This document shows positions 38,081-47,936 of a stretch of DNA of 64,000 nt, in pieces. Every line of letters begins with the position of its first letter. Position 1 is the stretch's first letter. Location: assembly GCA_030817875.1 (NCBI GenBank), contig JAUSZU010000001.1, forward strand, positions 3,782,001 to 3,846,000, written 5' to 3'. The position numbers and the translations under genes were made by a program. The stretch comes from Flavobacterium sp. W4I14. Lineage in GTDB: Bacteria; Bacteroidota; Bacteroidia; Sphingobacteriales; Sphingobacteriaceae. The notes beneath the pieces were generated by a model. That model worked only from the letters and a program-made list of their open reading frames with translations. It did no database searches and was not told where the DNA came from.

Positions 38081-38280
38081 AAGGATAAGATATGTTTTGT
38101 ATCAAAGCCCAATATTAGGATGATCAGGCTTCTTAAACATAAATTTAATGTTATGATTAGGTTAACCGAAGCGCATCTGTGTATCAATTTTATAACAGAA
38201 CAGTGATTTTGCTAACTGGTTTTGACCATACAATTTGGGCAATTTCAAAACAATTTAGGTGTAGCAGCGATTATCATAAT

Positions 38281-38721
38281 ATGAAACTACTCAAATCCTT
38301 ACTCGCGGGCTTCGCTGGTGCCGGAGCATTAAATATATTGCACGAAAGTGTACGGCGGATTGATCCTGATGCACCAAGGATTGATCTTTTAGGCGAACAA
38401 GCCATGTCAAGATCGATGAAAAGTCTAAATCTTGAAACGCCAAAAGGGAACAACCTATACCTGGCCACTCTTGCCGGCGATATAGTGAGCAATGGTTTAT
38501 ATTATAGCGCCATAGGCTTTGGCAGCAAAAAAAATATTTATATAAAGGGTGCTTTAGCAGGTTTTACCGCTGGTTTGGGCGCAATAAGCATTCCCGATAA
38601 AGTGGGATTAGATGATACTCCGGTTAGTAAAACGCATAAAACAAAGATATTAACGGTGGCCTGGTATGTTATAGGCGGGCTGGTAACGGCAGCGGTTTTT
38701 AACCGATTAAAAAAGACTTAG
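38281..38721 (+). CDS. Small membrane protein, function unknown
   Basis: 146 aa from the ATG at 38281 (MKLLKSLLAGFAGAGALNILHESVRRI); the frame is open 34 codons further up but that part has no sensible leader. Three hydrophobic, Gly/Ala-rich segments: near 5-20, about 66-105 (YLATLAGDIVSNGLYYSAIGFG, ALAGFTAGLGAISI) and a last helix AWYVIGGLVTAAVF. A Pro-Asp-Ala-Pro-Arg-Ile-Asp loop follows the first. I do not know the family. The M23 lipoprotein gene starts 4 nt later, so they are co-transcribed. Confidence 0.7.
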   Translation: MKLLKSLLAGFAGAGALNILHESVRRIDPDAPRIDLLGEQAMSRSMKSLNLETPKGNNLYLATLAGDIVSNGLYYSAIGFGSKKNIYIKGALAGFTAGLGAISIPDKVGLDDTPVSKTHKTKILTVAWYVIGGLVTAAVFNRLKKT

Positions 38722-38725
38722 CATA

Positions 38726-40048
38726 ATGAAAACCCCACGATCCATTCTGTGGCTTTTTTCCATTGCTTTTGCAACGGGCATGCTTTCCTGCAAAACAGGG
38801 TCTGTCAATCTATTTAAGGCCGCTAGCCCACATGAGCAGTACCAAAAAAAATTAGTGAATGCTGGCCTGGATAAAACAGCAATGGGTTCAGCATGGTTAA
38901 ATGCTGCTACTATGAGTACACAAAAAGCATTAAACATTAATATTCCTTATAAAGAAAACGGTTATTTTGCTGCTGTTAAAGTCCCGGCGACTGCTTATAA
39001 ATTCAATGCAACCAAAGGACAAAAATTAAATATAAAGCTTACCAAAGTGCCTTCAGCTGGTGTTTTGATCTATATCGATGTTTGGTATAACACGGATCAA
39101 ACCCAAAAACTCATTGCCTCTGCCGATACGCTAAATAATCCTATTGCTTTTGATATTGATGAGACGGGCACCTATCTGATCAGGCTGCAACCAGAACTGT
39201 TGCAGAATGTATCCTACGAATTAGAAATTACAGCTGGCCCATCTCTCGCTTTTCCTATTAAATCAAAAAACACTAACAGTATAAAAAGCTATTGGGGAGA
39301 TGGCAGGGATAATGATGCGAGAAAACATGAAGGTGTAGACATTTTCGGCAATTTCAGAACGCCTGTTCTGGCAATTTCAGAAGGAACGGTAACGCGGGTT
39401 AATGAAAATAACCTGGGTGGAAAAGTGGTTTGGATGCGCCCAAAAGGTAAAGATTATACTTTATATTATGCCCATTTAGATGAACAAATCGCCATAGAAG
39501 GACAGGAAGTAAAAATTGGTGATACTTTGGGGCTTATGGGAAATACCGGCAATGCCCGTACTACACCTACGCATTTACATTTTGGCATTTATACCTTTAA
39601 TAGTGCTGTAAATCCACTTCCTTTTATTGATCCCGTAACCAAAACTCCAGCTGCCGTTATCGCTTCCAGTAACAGGCTAAATAAAACTTTAAGAACCAAA
39701 TCTGCCGTTAAAATGTTTTCTTCACCACAAAATAAAGCAACGGTTTTAGCTACACTTAATAGGGGAACAATTGTACAGGCAAATGCTGCAACAGGAAGTT
39801 ATTACAAGGCAGAGCTGCCAGATGGAGGCCTTGGTTTTATTCAAAGCAGTAGCCTTGTTCAGGCAACTGAGCCATTAAAAAAAATTAAAATAAATTTACT
39901 TCAGCAAAAAGTTTATGATAAACCCGATAGTTTAGCGGCAATTAAAACGACTTTAAAAGGAGGGGAAACGGTAAGCCTTTTAGGTACTTTTGGCAATTAT
40001 CAACTCATCAGCAGCGCTGATAAAGAAATTGGCTGGATTATAAAATGA
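38726..40048 (+). CDS. M23 (LytM-type) peptidase lipoprotein with SH3-like repeats
   Basis: 440 aa. Lipoprotein signal MKTPRSILWLFSIAFATGMLSCK (Cys22). Residues about 75-175 are a beta-sandwich region of the pre-peptidase type (NGYFAAVKVPATAYKF, GTYLIRLQPELLQNVSYELEI). The M23 domain follows at about 195-305: KHEGVDIFG supplies the first His and Asp, YYAHLDE the middle, and THLHFGIY the last His pair of the zinc site. Two SH3-like segments end the protein (AVKMFSSPQNKATVLATLNRG, QKVYDKPDSLAAIKTTLKGG). M23 enzymes cut peptide cross-links of peptidoglycan; with all His present it should be active and face the periplasm. Confidence 0.92.
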   Translation: MKTPRSILWLFSIAFATGMLSCKTGSVNLFKAASPHEQYQKKLVNAGLDKTAMGSAWLNAATMSTQKALNINIPYKENGYFAAVKVPATAYKFNATKGQKLNIKLTKVPSAGVLIYIDVWYNTDQTQKLIASADTLNNPIAFDIDETGTYLIRLQPELLQNVSYELEITAGPSLAFPIKSKNTNSIKSYWGDGRDNDARKHEGVDIFGNFRTPVLAISEGTVTRVNENNLGGKVVWMRPKGKDYTLYYAHLDEQIAIEGQEVKIGDTLGLMGNTGNARTTPTHLHFGIYTFNSAVNPLPFIDPVTKTPAAVIASSNRLNKTLRTKSAVKMFSSPQNKATVLATLNRGTIVQANAATGSYYKAELPDGGLGFIQSSSLVQATEPLKKIKINLLQQKVYDKPDSLAAIKTTLKGGETVSLLGTFGNYQLISSADKEIGWIIK

Positions 40049-40649
40049 CAGATTTAAAAATCGTTGTCATTTCGACTAAAGCGCAGCGAAATGGAGAAAT
40101 CTTTTAACTATGCTAAAAACCCGAGTTCAATTATTAAATCTCATTTTGTGCAGTTTTAATCAAGTTTCTGTTAAAGCAGTCGTCACCCTGAATTTATTTC
40201 AGGGTCTTTCACGCTAAAAAGATGCTGACCAAGAGGGTAGCTATTAGACCTTTAAGACAATGAAAACTGCTAATAAAATAAATTCAGCATGACGATTAAG
40301 CTGGATTAGGCGTAAATAAGATATAATTTTCAGCAAATAATTATCGAACTCAGATTCAAAGATTTCTCCACTGCGTTGCACTCCGGTCGAAATGACGATA
40401 CTTCGATAAGATTTACCTTTCAAACTGACAACCTTATTCTACACCATAAACCAATCATATTAATTCCGTGCTTTCCGTGCCTCCGTGGCAAAAAAAGAAC
40501 TATAGAAAATTCAAAAACAAATCACCCGTGGAGATAAAGACATATTCCTCGGTCTATCTACGCACTGAACGAAAAACAATAGTTTTGTAATGAAAAATTC
40601 AGTGAAGAAAAAACAAAAGGCCTGTGTTTCCACAGGCCTTGAATTAGAT
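40049..40649. repeat. Gene-free spacer with nested inverted repeats
   Basis: 601 bp without a gene. An outer inverted pair, CGTTGTCATTTCGAC at 40062 and GTCGAAATGACGATA ending near 40400 (with matching GAGAAATCTTT and AGATTTCTCC inside), encloses an inner pair, CGTCACCCTGAATTTATTTC near 40181 and AAATTCAGCATGACG ending near 40293. Both kinds recur elsewhere (16491, 52813, 55200-55230, 61080-61100, 61241-61390). The uvrA-operon terminator lies at the right end. Confidence 0.7.
40605..40640 (-). terminator. Terminator of the uvrA-LysE operon
   Basis: AAGGCCTGTG (40617-40626) and CACAGGCCTT (40631-40640) form a 10-bp perfect stem with loop TTTC; on the minus strand it is followed by TTTGTTTTTT. 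It starts 9 nt past the exporter stop. Confidence 0.85.
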
Positions 40650-41303
40650 TTATAGAATAACGATTACCTGTTTGACTACCAGATAGGCTGCCAATGCGAA
40701 CAAAAATATCGCTATCGATTTATTGATAATTAAACTGCTCAGTGCAAACTTCTCCTGGATGTAGGTTGCAAAATGAGCATATAAATAAAGTGCGAGTGTA
40801 GAACCAACGCCCGAGCCCAAACTAAAAATCACTAATGAAAGGTAATCCGTTTCGATCCATTGGTGTAAAATTACATAATTACCAAAAAACAGCCAGAATG
40901 GAATCTGAACAGGGTTTAACACCCCTAAAATTAATCCGTATAAAACACTTCCGCTGCGTTTATCCTCTTTTTTATTGCTCGTTTTAGGCACTTTTTTCCG
41001 GTTTTTCCAGGTAATGGTACCCATCACCAAAAACATCACGATCATAAAACAATCGACTAAAGTACTTAAACGCACTTCGCTTACCGCCTCATTCGGATTG
41101 ATGTCGCTCATGGCCCAGCGGGCAAAACGCATCATCCCAAAGGTAAAAAACACTTCCACACAAGAGAAGGAAAGAATAAAGTACCAAACCTGCCGCATGC
41201 CCTTATTAATAGCGAGCTGTGCAACGGTGAGATTAATGTTGCCCGGGGGAATATAACCCATGGCATTGAGAATGATGCCGATGAAAAACGTTAGAAAAAG
41301 CAT
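40650..41303 (-). CDS. LysE/RhtB-family exporter
   Basis: 217 aa, six hydrophobic segments. The N-terminus IGIILNAMGYIPPGNINLTVAQLAINKG carries the PPG-N motif of LysE/RhtB/CadD-type translocators, followed by VWYFILSFSCVEVFFTF, CFMIVMFLVMGTITW, GLILGVLNPVQIPFWLFFGNYVI, LVIFSLGSGVGSTLALYLYAHFA and a last helix IAIFLFALAAYLVV. Family members expel amino acids or small ions; the substrate cannot be told from sequence. It follows uvrA by 8 nt, so it is on the uvrA transcript, which may only be convenience. The middle loop is very basic (KNRKKVPKTSNKKEDKR). Confidence 0.85.
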   Translation of the reverse strand: MLFLTFFIGIILNAMGYIPPGNINLTVAQLAINKGMRQVWYFILSFSCVEVFFTFGMMRFARWAMSDINPNEAVSEVRLSTLVDCFMIVMFLVMGTITWKNRKKVPKTSNKKEDKRSGSVLYGLILGVLNPVQIPFWLFFGNYVILHQWIETDYLSLVIFSLGSGVGSTLALYLYAHFATYIQEKFALSSLIINKSIAIFLFALAAYLVVKQVIVIL

Positions 41304-41311
41304 TGCCGAAA

Positions 41312-44125
41312 TTATGGATTTAAATTTAAATGCGATGCTAAATATTTTCCGGTGTACGATTTTTCCACCTTCGCTAAATCTTCGGGTATGCCTTCAAATA
41401 CCACCTGACCGCCGCCATCACCCCCTTCAGGCCCGATATCGATTACCCAATCGGCACATTTGATCATGTCCATATTGTGTTCAATTACCAAAATAGTGTT
41501 CCCTTGTTCAATCAGGGTATTCAGCGCTTTTAACAGTTTTTTAATATCATGGAAATGCAGACCTGTCGTTGGCTCATCAAAGATAAACAGCGTTTTATTG
41601 GCATTGTTGCCTTTAATTAAAAACGAAGCCAATTTAATACGTTGTGCCTCACCACCCGATAAGGTATTGGAAGATTGGCCTAAATGTACATAGCCCAAAC
41701 CTACATCAACCAATGGATTTAATTTATTGAGGATCTTTTGTTCATCTTTAAAAAATTCTACCGCCTCTTCAATGGTCATATCCAAAATTTCAGATACGTT
41801 TTTCTCTTTATAGGTTACATCTAAAACCTGCTGTTTAAACCGTTTTCCGTTACAGGCTTCGCAAGGCAGGTAAATATCGGCCATAAACTGCATCTCGATT
41901 TTTACCTCGCCCTCACCCTGGCAAACATCGCAACGGCCACCTTCTACGTTGAAAGAGAATGCAGCTGGTTTTAAGCCCGCAGCTTTTGCCGATGCCAGCC
42001 CCGAAAACAAGGCACGGATATCATCCCATGCCTTTACATAAGTAACCGGATTAGAACGGCTCGAACGGCCAATCGGATTCTGATCGACCATTTCTACAGC
42101 GCTTACCAGATCGTAATTACCAAAAATGCCATCATATGCACCTGTTTGTTCACCAGCGTAGTTTCCAATTGCCTTTTGCAGTGCAGGATATAAGATTTTT
42201 TTAACCAAACTGGTTTTACCCGACCCGGAAACACCACTTACTGCAGTAAAAACACCTAGCGGAAACTTCACATCGATATTCTGAAGATTGTTTTCCCTTG
42301 CTCCTTTAATCAGAATATGATCTTTCCATTTACGGCGTTTATCCGGAATGGCAATTTTTTCTATTCCCGACAGGTAACGGCCTGTTAAGCTATTTTTATC
42401 TTTTAAAATCTCCTCATAATTACCACTGAAAACCAAATTACCCCCATGGGTACCAGCCTCAGGGCCGATATCGATAATGTAATCGGCTGCACGCATCATT
42501 TCTTCTTCATGCTCTACCACCAAAACGGTATTGCCTACATTACGGAGCGAGATCAATACTTCAATCAGTTTATTGGTATCACGTGGGTGTAACCCGATGC
42601 TTGGTTCGTCCAAAACGTAAATGGAACCCACCAAACTACTCCCCAATGAAGTGGCCAGGTTAATCCTTTGCGATTCTCCACCCGAAAGCGTATTCGATAA
42701 ACGGTTTAAAGTGAGGTAGCCTAAACCCACATTGTTTAAATAAAGGAAACGGTTATCAATCTCTGCCAATAAACGTTTGGCAATTTTGGTATCGTTGGCA
42801 TTTAATTTCAGCTCGTTAAAGAAAACCAGCGCTTTTGCCAATGGCATCAGCACCACATCGATAATCGATTTTTCAGCAATCTTTACATAAGATGCATCCT
42901 TACGCAAACGCGAACCTTTACAATCAGGACAGGTGGTTTTGCCCCGGTAACGTGATAACATTACGCGGTACTGAATTTTGTAGGTCTGCTCTTCCAGTTC
43001 TTTGAAAAAAGCATCAAGACCTGCAAAATATTTATTTCCTGTCCAAAGCAAGCGTTGCTCTGTTTCTGTTAAGGCACTATAAGGCCGGTGAATCGGGAAT
43101 TCGAATTTTGGTGCAGCTTTAATAAAATTCTGCAACCATACATTCATTTTTTCGCCACGCCAGGGCGCAATGGCATTATCGTAAATACTTTTGCTCTTAT
43201 CAGGAATAACCAGATCTTCATCAATGCCGATTACGTTTCCATAACCTTCACAACGTTTACACGCACCATAAGGATTATTGAAAGAGAAAAAGTTCGGTGT
43301 AGGTTCTTCAAATTTTATTCCATCCAGTTCAAACCGGTCACTAAAATGTTTCGTTGTGCCCTGCGCTTCAACATAACAATCGCCTTTACCTTCAAAAAAA
43401 GCAGTCTGTGCCGAATCAGCCAATCTGCTTAACGTTTCTTCTTCCTGGTTGGTTACAATACGGTCGATCAGGATCTGAACGGTTTTATCATCAGTAAGTT
43501 CTGCATCCTTAAAATCAGCATCGTCTAAAACTGCTTCTATTTTTTCTATTTTATCATTAATCAGAACGCGTAAAAATCCTTTCTGTAATAAAATAGCCAG
43601 TTCTTCCTTAATCGTACGGTTATTGTGTGGGTACAGCGGACAAAAAATAGTAACGGTTGTATCCTCAGGCATGGCATTTACATAATCTACAACCGTACTT
43701 ACCGAATCCTTTTTCACTTCTTTGCCCGAAACAGGTGAAATGGTTTTACCGATACGCGAGAAAAGCAGTTTCAGGTAATCGTAAATTTCGGTCGAAGTAC
43801 CAACAGTAGAGCGTGGGTTGGAAGTAATAACCTTTTGTTCGATGGCAATTGCCGGAGCAATACCTTTAATATAATCAACATCGGGTTTATTCATCCGGCC
43901 CATAAACTGGCGGGCATAAGAAGATAAACTTTCTACATATCGGCGTTGCCCCTCTGCATACAAAGTATCAAATGCAAGCGAAGATTTCCCCGAACCAGAC
44001 ATACCTGTTACCACCACAAGTTTGTTTTTTGGAATGGCAACATCGATGTTTTTTAGGTTGTGCACACGGGCACCTTTTATAATAATATTTTTATGCGGAT
44101 CTTTTTCGGCCTCTTTTTTGCTCAT
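41312..44125 (-). CDS. uvrA: Excinuclease ABC subunit A
   Basis: 937 aa from the ATG at 44125 (MSKKEAEKD), which matches the usual UvrA start; the open frame extends 20 codons further. Two ABC modules are clear: Walker [13 protein letters not shown] and [12 protein letters not shown], signatures [12 protein letters not shown] and [12 protein letters not shown], Walker [11 protein letters not shown] and [10 protein letters not shown]. Zinc fingers: CKRCEGYGN and CPDCKGSR in the first module, [11 protein letters not shown] with CEACNGKRF in the second. UvrA recognises helix distortions and loads UvrB in nucleotide excision repair. The TTAGCTAA motif found before recA is not seen in its 258-bp upstream region. 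Confidence 0.98.
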   Translation of the reverse strand: MSKKEAEKDPHKNIIIKGARVHNLKNIDVAIPKNKLVVVTGMSGSGKSSLAFDTLYAEGQRRYVESLSSYARQFMGRMNKPDVDYIKGIAPAIAIEQKVITSNPRSTVGTSTEIYDYLKLLFSRIGKTISPVSGKEVKKDSVSTVVDYVNAMPEDTTVTIFCPLYPHNNRTIKEELAILLQKGFLRVLINDKIEKIEAVLDDADFKDAELTDDKTVQILIDRIVTNQEEETLSRLADSAQTAFFEGKGDCYVEAQGTTKHFSDRFELDGIKFEEPTPNFFSFNNPYGACKRCEGYGNVIGIDEDLVIPDKSKSIYDNAIAPWRGEKMNVWLQNFIKAAPKFEFPIHRPYSALTETEQRLLWTGNKYFAGLDAFFKELEEQTYKIQYRVMLSRYRGKTTCPDCKGSRLRKDASYVKIAEKSIIDVVLMPLAKALVFFNELKLNANDTKIAKRLLAEIDNRFLYLNNVGLGYLTLNRLSNTLSGGESQRINLATSLGSSLVGSIYVLDEPSIGLHPRDTNKLIEVLISLRNVGNTVLVVEHEEEMMRAADYIIDIGPEAGTHGGNLVFSGNYEEILKDKNSLTGRYLSGIEKIAIPDKRRKWKDHILIKGARENNLQNIDVKFPLGVFTAVSGVSGSGKTSLVKKILYPALQKAIGNYAGEQTGAYDGIFGNYDLVSAVEMVDQNPIGRSSRSNPVTYVKAWDDIRALFSGLASAKAAGLKPAAFSFNVEGGRCDVCQGEGEVKIEMQFMADIYLPCEACNGKRFKQQVLDVTYKEKNVSEILDMTIEEAVEFFKDEQKILNKLNPLVDVGLGYVHLGQSSNTLSGGEAQRIKLASFLIKGNNANKTLFIFDEPTTGLHFHDIKKLLKALNTLIEQGNTILVIEHNMDMIKCADWVIDIGPEGGDGGGQVVFEGIPEDLAKVEKSYTGKYLASHLNLNP

Positions 44126-44383
44126 GTATAGTAACGAATATAATGTATAACCCCAGAATGCTGTTAGGGTTTTAAGAACATACAAAAATAGGGTACTGAG
44201 ACGGTTAATTTATTTTTTAACATTTTATTTTTTGCTTTTTGATAAAAAAATAACTTTCTTTGAACATTAACAACCTCAAAACCAAACTAACACATTCAAA
44301 AAACATAGGAGAGAAGCTATAGAAATTAAACATCTACAAATTAATTTTTAGCAAATAGTACGGGATTTAGTGTAGGTAAACCT

Positions 44384-44968
44384 ATGAATTTACAATCATA
44401 TAATGATCAGGACCTGGTAAAGGTATATATTGCCGGGAACGAGAATGGATTGCAGGAACTTTTAAGAAGACATAAAAGTAAAATTTATACCTCTATCTAC
44501 TTATTGGTTAAAGACCAATATCTGGCGGAGGATATTTTTCAGGATGCTTTTATAAAAGTAATTAATACCCTGCGGTCGGGAAGATATAACGAAGAAGGCA
44601 AATTTTTGCCTTGGGTAATGCGTATTGCCCATAACTTGGTTATCGATTATTTCAGAAAAGAAAAGAGAACACCAATCATCACCAGTGCTGATGGAATGGA
44701 TGTATTCAATATGCTACACTTTTATGATGAGAGCGCAGAAGACAAAATGCTTCGCGACCAGACCCATAAAGATTTAAAAGCAATGATCCATTTATTGCCT
44801 GATGAGCAGAAAGAAGTACTCCTAATGCGCCATTACGCTGATTTAAGCTTTAAAGAGATCGCAGATTTAACCGATGTAAGCATCAATACAGCATTAGGCC
44901 GTATGCGTTATGCATTGAGTAATTTGCGTAAAATGCTTAAAACAAAGGAGATGACCTACAAAGGGTAG
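44384..44968 (+). CDS. ECF-type RNA polymerase sigma factor
   Basis: 194 aa. Region 2 (about 20-95: LLRRHKSKIYTSIYLLVKDQYLAEDIFQDAFIKV, FLPWVMRIAHNLVIDYFRKEKR) and region 4 (about 125-185: LPDEQKEVLLMRHYADLSFKEIADLTDVSINTALGRMRYAL) are complete. It lacks an adjoining transmembrane anti-sigma gene, which most ECF factors of this size have; instead a 64-aa soluble protein follows after 87 nt. The 258 bp before it hold no clear promoter. Targets unknown. Confidence 0.93.
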   Translation: MNLQSYNDQDLVKVYIAGNENGLQELLRRHKSKIYTSIYLLVKDQYLAEDIFQDAFIKVINTLRSGRYNEEGKFLPWVMRIAHNLVIDYFRKEKRTPIITSADGMDVFNMLHFYDESAEDKMLRDQTHKDLKAMIHLLPDEQKEVLLMRHYADLSFKEIADLTDVSINTALGRMRYALSNLRKMLKTKEMTYKG

Positions 44969-45055
44969 TAAAATTGTTACATAAAATTTTTTAGGGGTTG
45001 AAATAAAGCATCTGAACTATCGTTAAGTTTATAAAACTTATCACATTTTTTGCTT

Positions 45056-45250
45056 ATGACAAAAACCTCTACATCAAAAACAAATGTAAATTTACCTACA
45101 CCTAACATGTTTCAGCCTAGAACTGATATTGAATCTGACGCAGAAATCGACTTATTTTATGATCAAATAAAAGGTAAGTTAGATAGACTGGCTAAAAATC
45201 CTCAAGATGAAACCATCAACAAGATTTTAGCTTACAGCAGCGCAAAGTAG
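45056..45250 (+). CDS. Small soluble protein downstream of the sigma factor, function unknown
   Basis: 64 aa from the ATG at 45056 (MTKTSTSKTN); a TTG two codons upstream is less likely. No membrane segment, acidic second half: MFQPRTDIESDAEIDLFYDQ, then GKLDRLAKNPQDETINKILAYSS. The first 25 residues look disordered and the rest helical. No family recognised. Position after an ECF sigma factor suggests, but does not show, a regulatory partner. A strong terminator follows. Confidence 0.65.
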   Translation: MTKTSTSKTNVNLPTPNMFQPRTDIESDAEIDLFYDQIKGKLDRLAKNPQDETINKILAYSSAK

Positions 45251-45270
45251 AAAATCTTTACATGAGCCAA

Positions 45271-45307
45271 AAAAGCTTGTTCCACAGGGTGGGGCAAGCT
45301 TTTTTTT
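45271..45307 (+). terminator. Terminator after the sigma factor/small protein unit
   Basis: AAAAGCTTG (45271-45279) pairs with CAAGCTTTT (45295-45303), with an inner CCAC/GTGG stem, and runs into TTTTT. It lies 20 nt past the stop of the 64-aa gene. Confidence 0.85.
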
Positions 45308-45536
45308 GTTTTAAAGGTTCATTGGTCATTGGCCATTAGTTCATTGGTGACTGCAAACGGGCTACCGTTCTCATTTTACTCTAAACTCTTAACCAACATC
45401 ACCAACCCATTTTCCATCATCCCTCTTCCATCCTACATTATCCATTTTCCCTCCGTTATAAATGGCCTAATTTTTACAATCCCCTAAAACAAAAAGCCCT
45501 ACCTTTGCATAGTGTAAATATAACACTAAGTACGCT
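45308..45536. promoter_or_regulatory. Promoter region of the MFS exporter gene with operator-like palindrome
   Basis: The -7 box TACCTTTG stands at 45500-45507; a matching -33 TTTG is not present at 19 nt. Directly after it lies AGTGTAAATATAACACT (45511-45527), an inverted repeat AGTGT/ACACT covering the expected transcription start, so a repressor bound there would block the promoter. The left part holds TTCATTGGTCATTGG (about 45318), a short dispersed repeat also tandem at 55280-55350. Confidence 0.4.
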
Positions 45537-46721
45537 ATGAACAAGAACTTGCTCCCACTCACTTTAGGCGGTTTAGGCATCGGGATAACAGAATTTGTTA
45601 TGATGGGCCTGCTACCCGATATTTCAAAAGATTTAGCAGTAACCATTCCGCAGGCAGGTCATCTAATTTCTGCATACGCTTTAGGCGTAGTAATCGGCGC
45701 ACCCTTATTGATTATGATTGCGGGTAAATATCCACCAAAAATGATATTGATAGCTTTGATGATCATGTTCACGGTGTTTAATGCTTTCTCTGCCTTCGCC
45801 CCCACTTTTAATACCCTGTTTATTGCCAGATTGCTTTCGGGTTTACCACACGGTGCATTTTTCGGGGTAGGATCGGTAGTGGCCAGCAGAATAGCCGAAA
45901 AAGGAAAAGCAGCCCAGGCGGTATCGCTAATGTTTATGGGCTTAACCATCGCCAATATTGTTGGAGTGCCATTGGGCACCTTTATCGGTCATAATTTTTC
46001 CTGGCGGATCTCTTTTGCCGTTGTCGTATTTGTTGGCTTGGTTACTTTGCTTAGTTTAAAATTATGGCTGCCAGCGCTGGAAGCCACAAAAAACCGAGAC
46101 TTAAAAGCCGAACTAAGTTTCTTCAAAAAAAGAGAAGCCTGGATTATCATTTTTATGATCTCAATCGGAACGGGTGGATTATTTACCTGGTACAGTTATA
46201 TCGCGCCTTTAATGACAGATATTGCAGGCTTTTCGCCAAATGCAGTAACCTATATATTAATGTTAGCGGGTTTGGGCATGATGTTCGGTAATTATGTTGG
46301 CGGTCGATTAGCCGATAAATTTTCACCAGCAAAAGCATCTGCAGCCTTGTTGCTCACTATGGTCGTTACCTTAACCATTGTTCACTTCGTATCCGCAAGT
46401 CAGCCACTGGCTTTAATTATGACTTTTGTTACCGGCGCCGTATCTTTTGCGTTGGCAGCCCCAATCCAGATGTTAATGATCCAAAGTGCCAAAGGCTCCG
46501 AAATGCTGGCCGCCTCAGCAAGCCAGGCTAGTTTTAATATTGGTAATGCCCTGGGCGCATTCTTCGGTGGGCTTCCACTGGTTTATGGTTTCGATTATAC
46601 TTCGCCCGCTTATGTTGGCGCGGCTATGGCTTTGGTTGGTGCGTTTTTTGCATTTTGGCTGATCAAAAGTAATCAGGGCGTAACGGACCAGGTTAAGGTA
46701 CCGGCTGCATCTTTTCATTAA
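45537..46721 (+). CDS. MFS transporter, AraJ-like DHA1 family
   Basis: 394 aa with twelve hydrophobic segments. Typical AraJ/NepI-type marks: start NLLPLTLGGLGIGITEFVMMG, VTIPQAGHLISAYALGVVIGAP, FIARLLSGLPHGAFFGVGSVVAS, NIVGVPLGTFIGHNFSWRISF, and in the second half GNYVGGRLADKFSP and SFNIGNALGAFFGG. These proteins export sugars, nucleosides or drugs by proton antiport; which one here is open. It is transcribed alone, behind a palindrome likely bound by a local repressor not encoded in this window. The end before 46795 contains a short AATGATTGAATGAGAG direct repeat. Confidence 0.92.
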   Translation: MNKNLLPLTLGGLGIGITEFVMMGLLPDISKDLAVTIPQAGHLISAYALGVVIGAPLLIMIAGKYPPKMILIALMIMFTVFNAFSAFAPTFNTLFIARLLSGLPHGAFFGVGSVVASRIAEKGKAAQAVSLMFMGLTIANIVGVPLGTFIGHNFSWRISFAVVVFVGLVTLLSLKLWLPALEATKNRDLKAELSFFKKREAWIIIFMISIGTGGLFTWYSYIAPLMTDIAGFSPNAVTYILMLAGLGMMFGNYVGGRLADKFSPAKASAALLLTMVVTLTIVHFVSASQPLALIMTFVTGAVSFALAAPIQMLMIQSAKGSEMLAASASQASFNIGNALGAFFGGLPLVYGFDYTSPAYVGAAMALVGAFFAFWLIKSNQGVTDQVKVPAASFH

Positions 46722-46794
46722 ACCAATGATTGAATGAGAGAATGATTGAATGAGAGAATCCAACTCACTCAATCAAAACTCACTCATTCAACAA

Positions 46795-47373
46795 TCACCT
46801 CGCCCTATCTCTCAAACGCCCTAATGTAACCCCAACTGAAAACCCACAAAAGCTATTAGCGGTATTTAGATTTGCACTTAGTCCAACGGTTAACGCTGCA
46901 GCTCTGCCAACTAAAAAACTGGCCTTCACTTCTAATGGAACACCGATGGTTCGGGTGGTAACAATTTCATAAACATCATGATCCAGCAGACAAAACATAG
47001 ATTTGCATGTATTGTACAAAAATGCGCCTCTCGATATCTGCTCTGTAAATGCCAGTCCTCCACCAAATTTGATGTTGAAATAGTGATCGAAACTATAGCT
47101 TTTGCCCACAACAATTCCTACATCAGAAATACTGGGATTAGGCTCGTCGCCAAAAAGCTCGAATTCCGAAATACCTGATGATTTTAATGCGATATAATTT
47201 GTGTTACGTTGCAAGTAAATATGAAATTCACCGTAACCACCATCTTCAGTCCCCTTGCCTGCGCTCAAACCTATGCCATAATAAAATTGATGATTTTTAT
47301 GTAAGGTACCCTGCTGTGCAAAAACAAAACCGTTAATACAGATGAGCAATAAGGTTAAAACATGTTTTCTCAT
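46795..47373 (-). CDS. Secreted/outer-membrane-type protein, paralogue of its neighbour
   Basis: 192 aa from the ATG at 47373, which opens a signal peptide (MRKHVLTLLLICINGFVFAQ) and lies 4 nt after the preceding stop. Strand-rich body with barrel-like pieces (FYYGIGLSAGKG, GYGEFHIYLQR, VGIVVGKSY, FNIKFGGGLAFT, VPLEVKASFLVG, AALTVGLSANL, FCGFSVGVTLG). Same plan as the 47378-47929 protein, so the two arose by duplication. No family name known; a small membrane barrel is the best guess. Confidence 0.7.
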   Translation of the reverse strand: MRKHVLTLLLICINGFVFAQQGTLHKNHQFYYGIGLSAGKGTEDGGYGEFHIYLQRNTNYIALKSSGISEFELFGDEPNPSISDVGIVVGKSYSFDHYFNIKFGGGLAFTEQISRGAFLYNTCKSMFCLLDHDVYEIVTTRTIGVPLEVKASFLVGRAAALTVGLSANLNTANSFCGFSVGVTLGRLRDRAR

Positions 47374-47377
47374 ATTA

Positions 47378-47929
47378 TTAAAGCATTTTGGAACCGAATA
47401 CCACACCTAAACCTGCCGTTGCAAAAGTTTTTTGCTTGTTTGCATTGCCATTCACTGATAAAGAAATTCCTACGCCGTCAACAAAACGGAATATATACTT
47501 GGCTTCAGCAACAATTCCCACCGAGTTTTTTTGTATAATTTTATCCCTTGTGGTATCACTATTCGACTCATCGTACTTTTTCAGGTCTGCAATTAACGCT
47601 ACACCCCCACCAAATTCAAACCTATGATTGGAATTGATTTTAACCCGCCTCCCTAACATCAGTGCTACTTCAGAAAAACCCGGCACAGTTGTTTCTTCTC
47701 CATCTACATTCACTTCATAACGCTCCTGCATTACAGAAGATATTTTAAACTTAAGGTAAGAACCCGGTTTATTGTATGCAATAAAGCCCGAAACCAAGGG
47801 TTTTTGCAATGTTGCAGCACCGAGCTCAAGCCCAAAACTTAGTGGATTAAAAAAATCTTCAACATTTCTTTGCGCTTTAACAACACTGCCCAGCAAGGTT
47901 AAAACCAATAATAAAATAAGCTTTTTCAT
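47378..47929 (-). CDS. Secreted/outer-membrane-type protein, paralogue of its neighbour
   Basis: 183 aa from the ATG at 47929 (MKKLILLLVLTLLGSVVKAQ signal), 7 nt after the stop of the lipoprotein gene. Barrel-like strands: LSFGLELGAATL, VSGFIAYN, YLKFKISSVMQE, SEVALMLGRRV, FEFGGGVALIADL, VGIVAEAKYIFRF, ISLSVNGNAN, TAGLGVVFG. Three-gene operon with the lipoprotein before and the paralogue after it. Function unknown. Confidence 0.7.
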   Translation of the reverse strand: MKKLILLLVLTLLGSVVKAQRNVEDFFNPLSFGLELGAATLQKPLVSGFIAYNKPGSYLKFKISSVMQERYEVNVDGEETTVPGFSEVALMLGRRVKINSNHRFEFGGGVALIADLKKYDESNSDTTRDKIIQKNSVGIVAEAKYIFRFVDGVGISLSVNGNANKQKTFATAGLGVVFGSKML

Positions 47930-47936
47930 AACTGTA

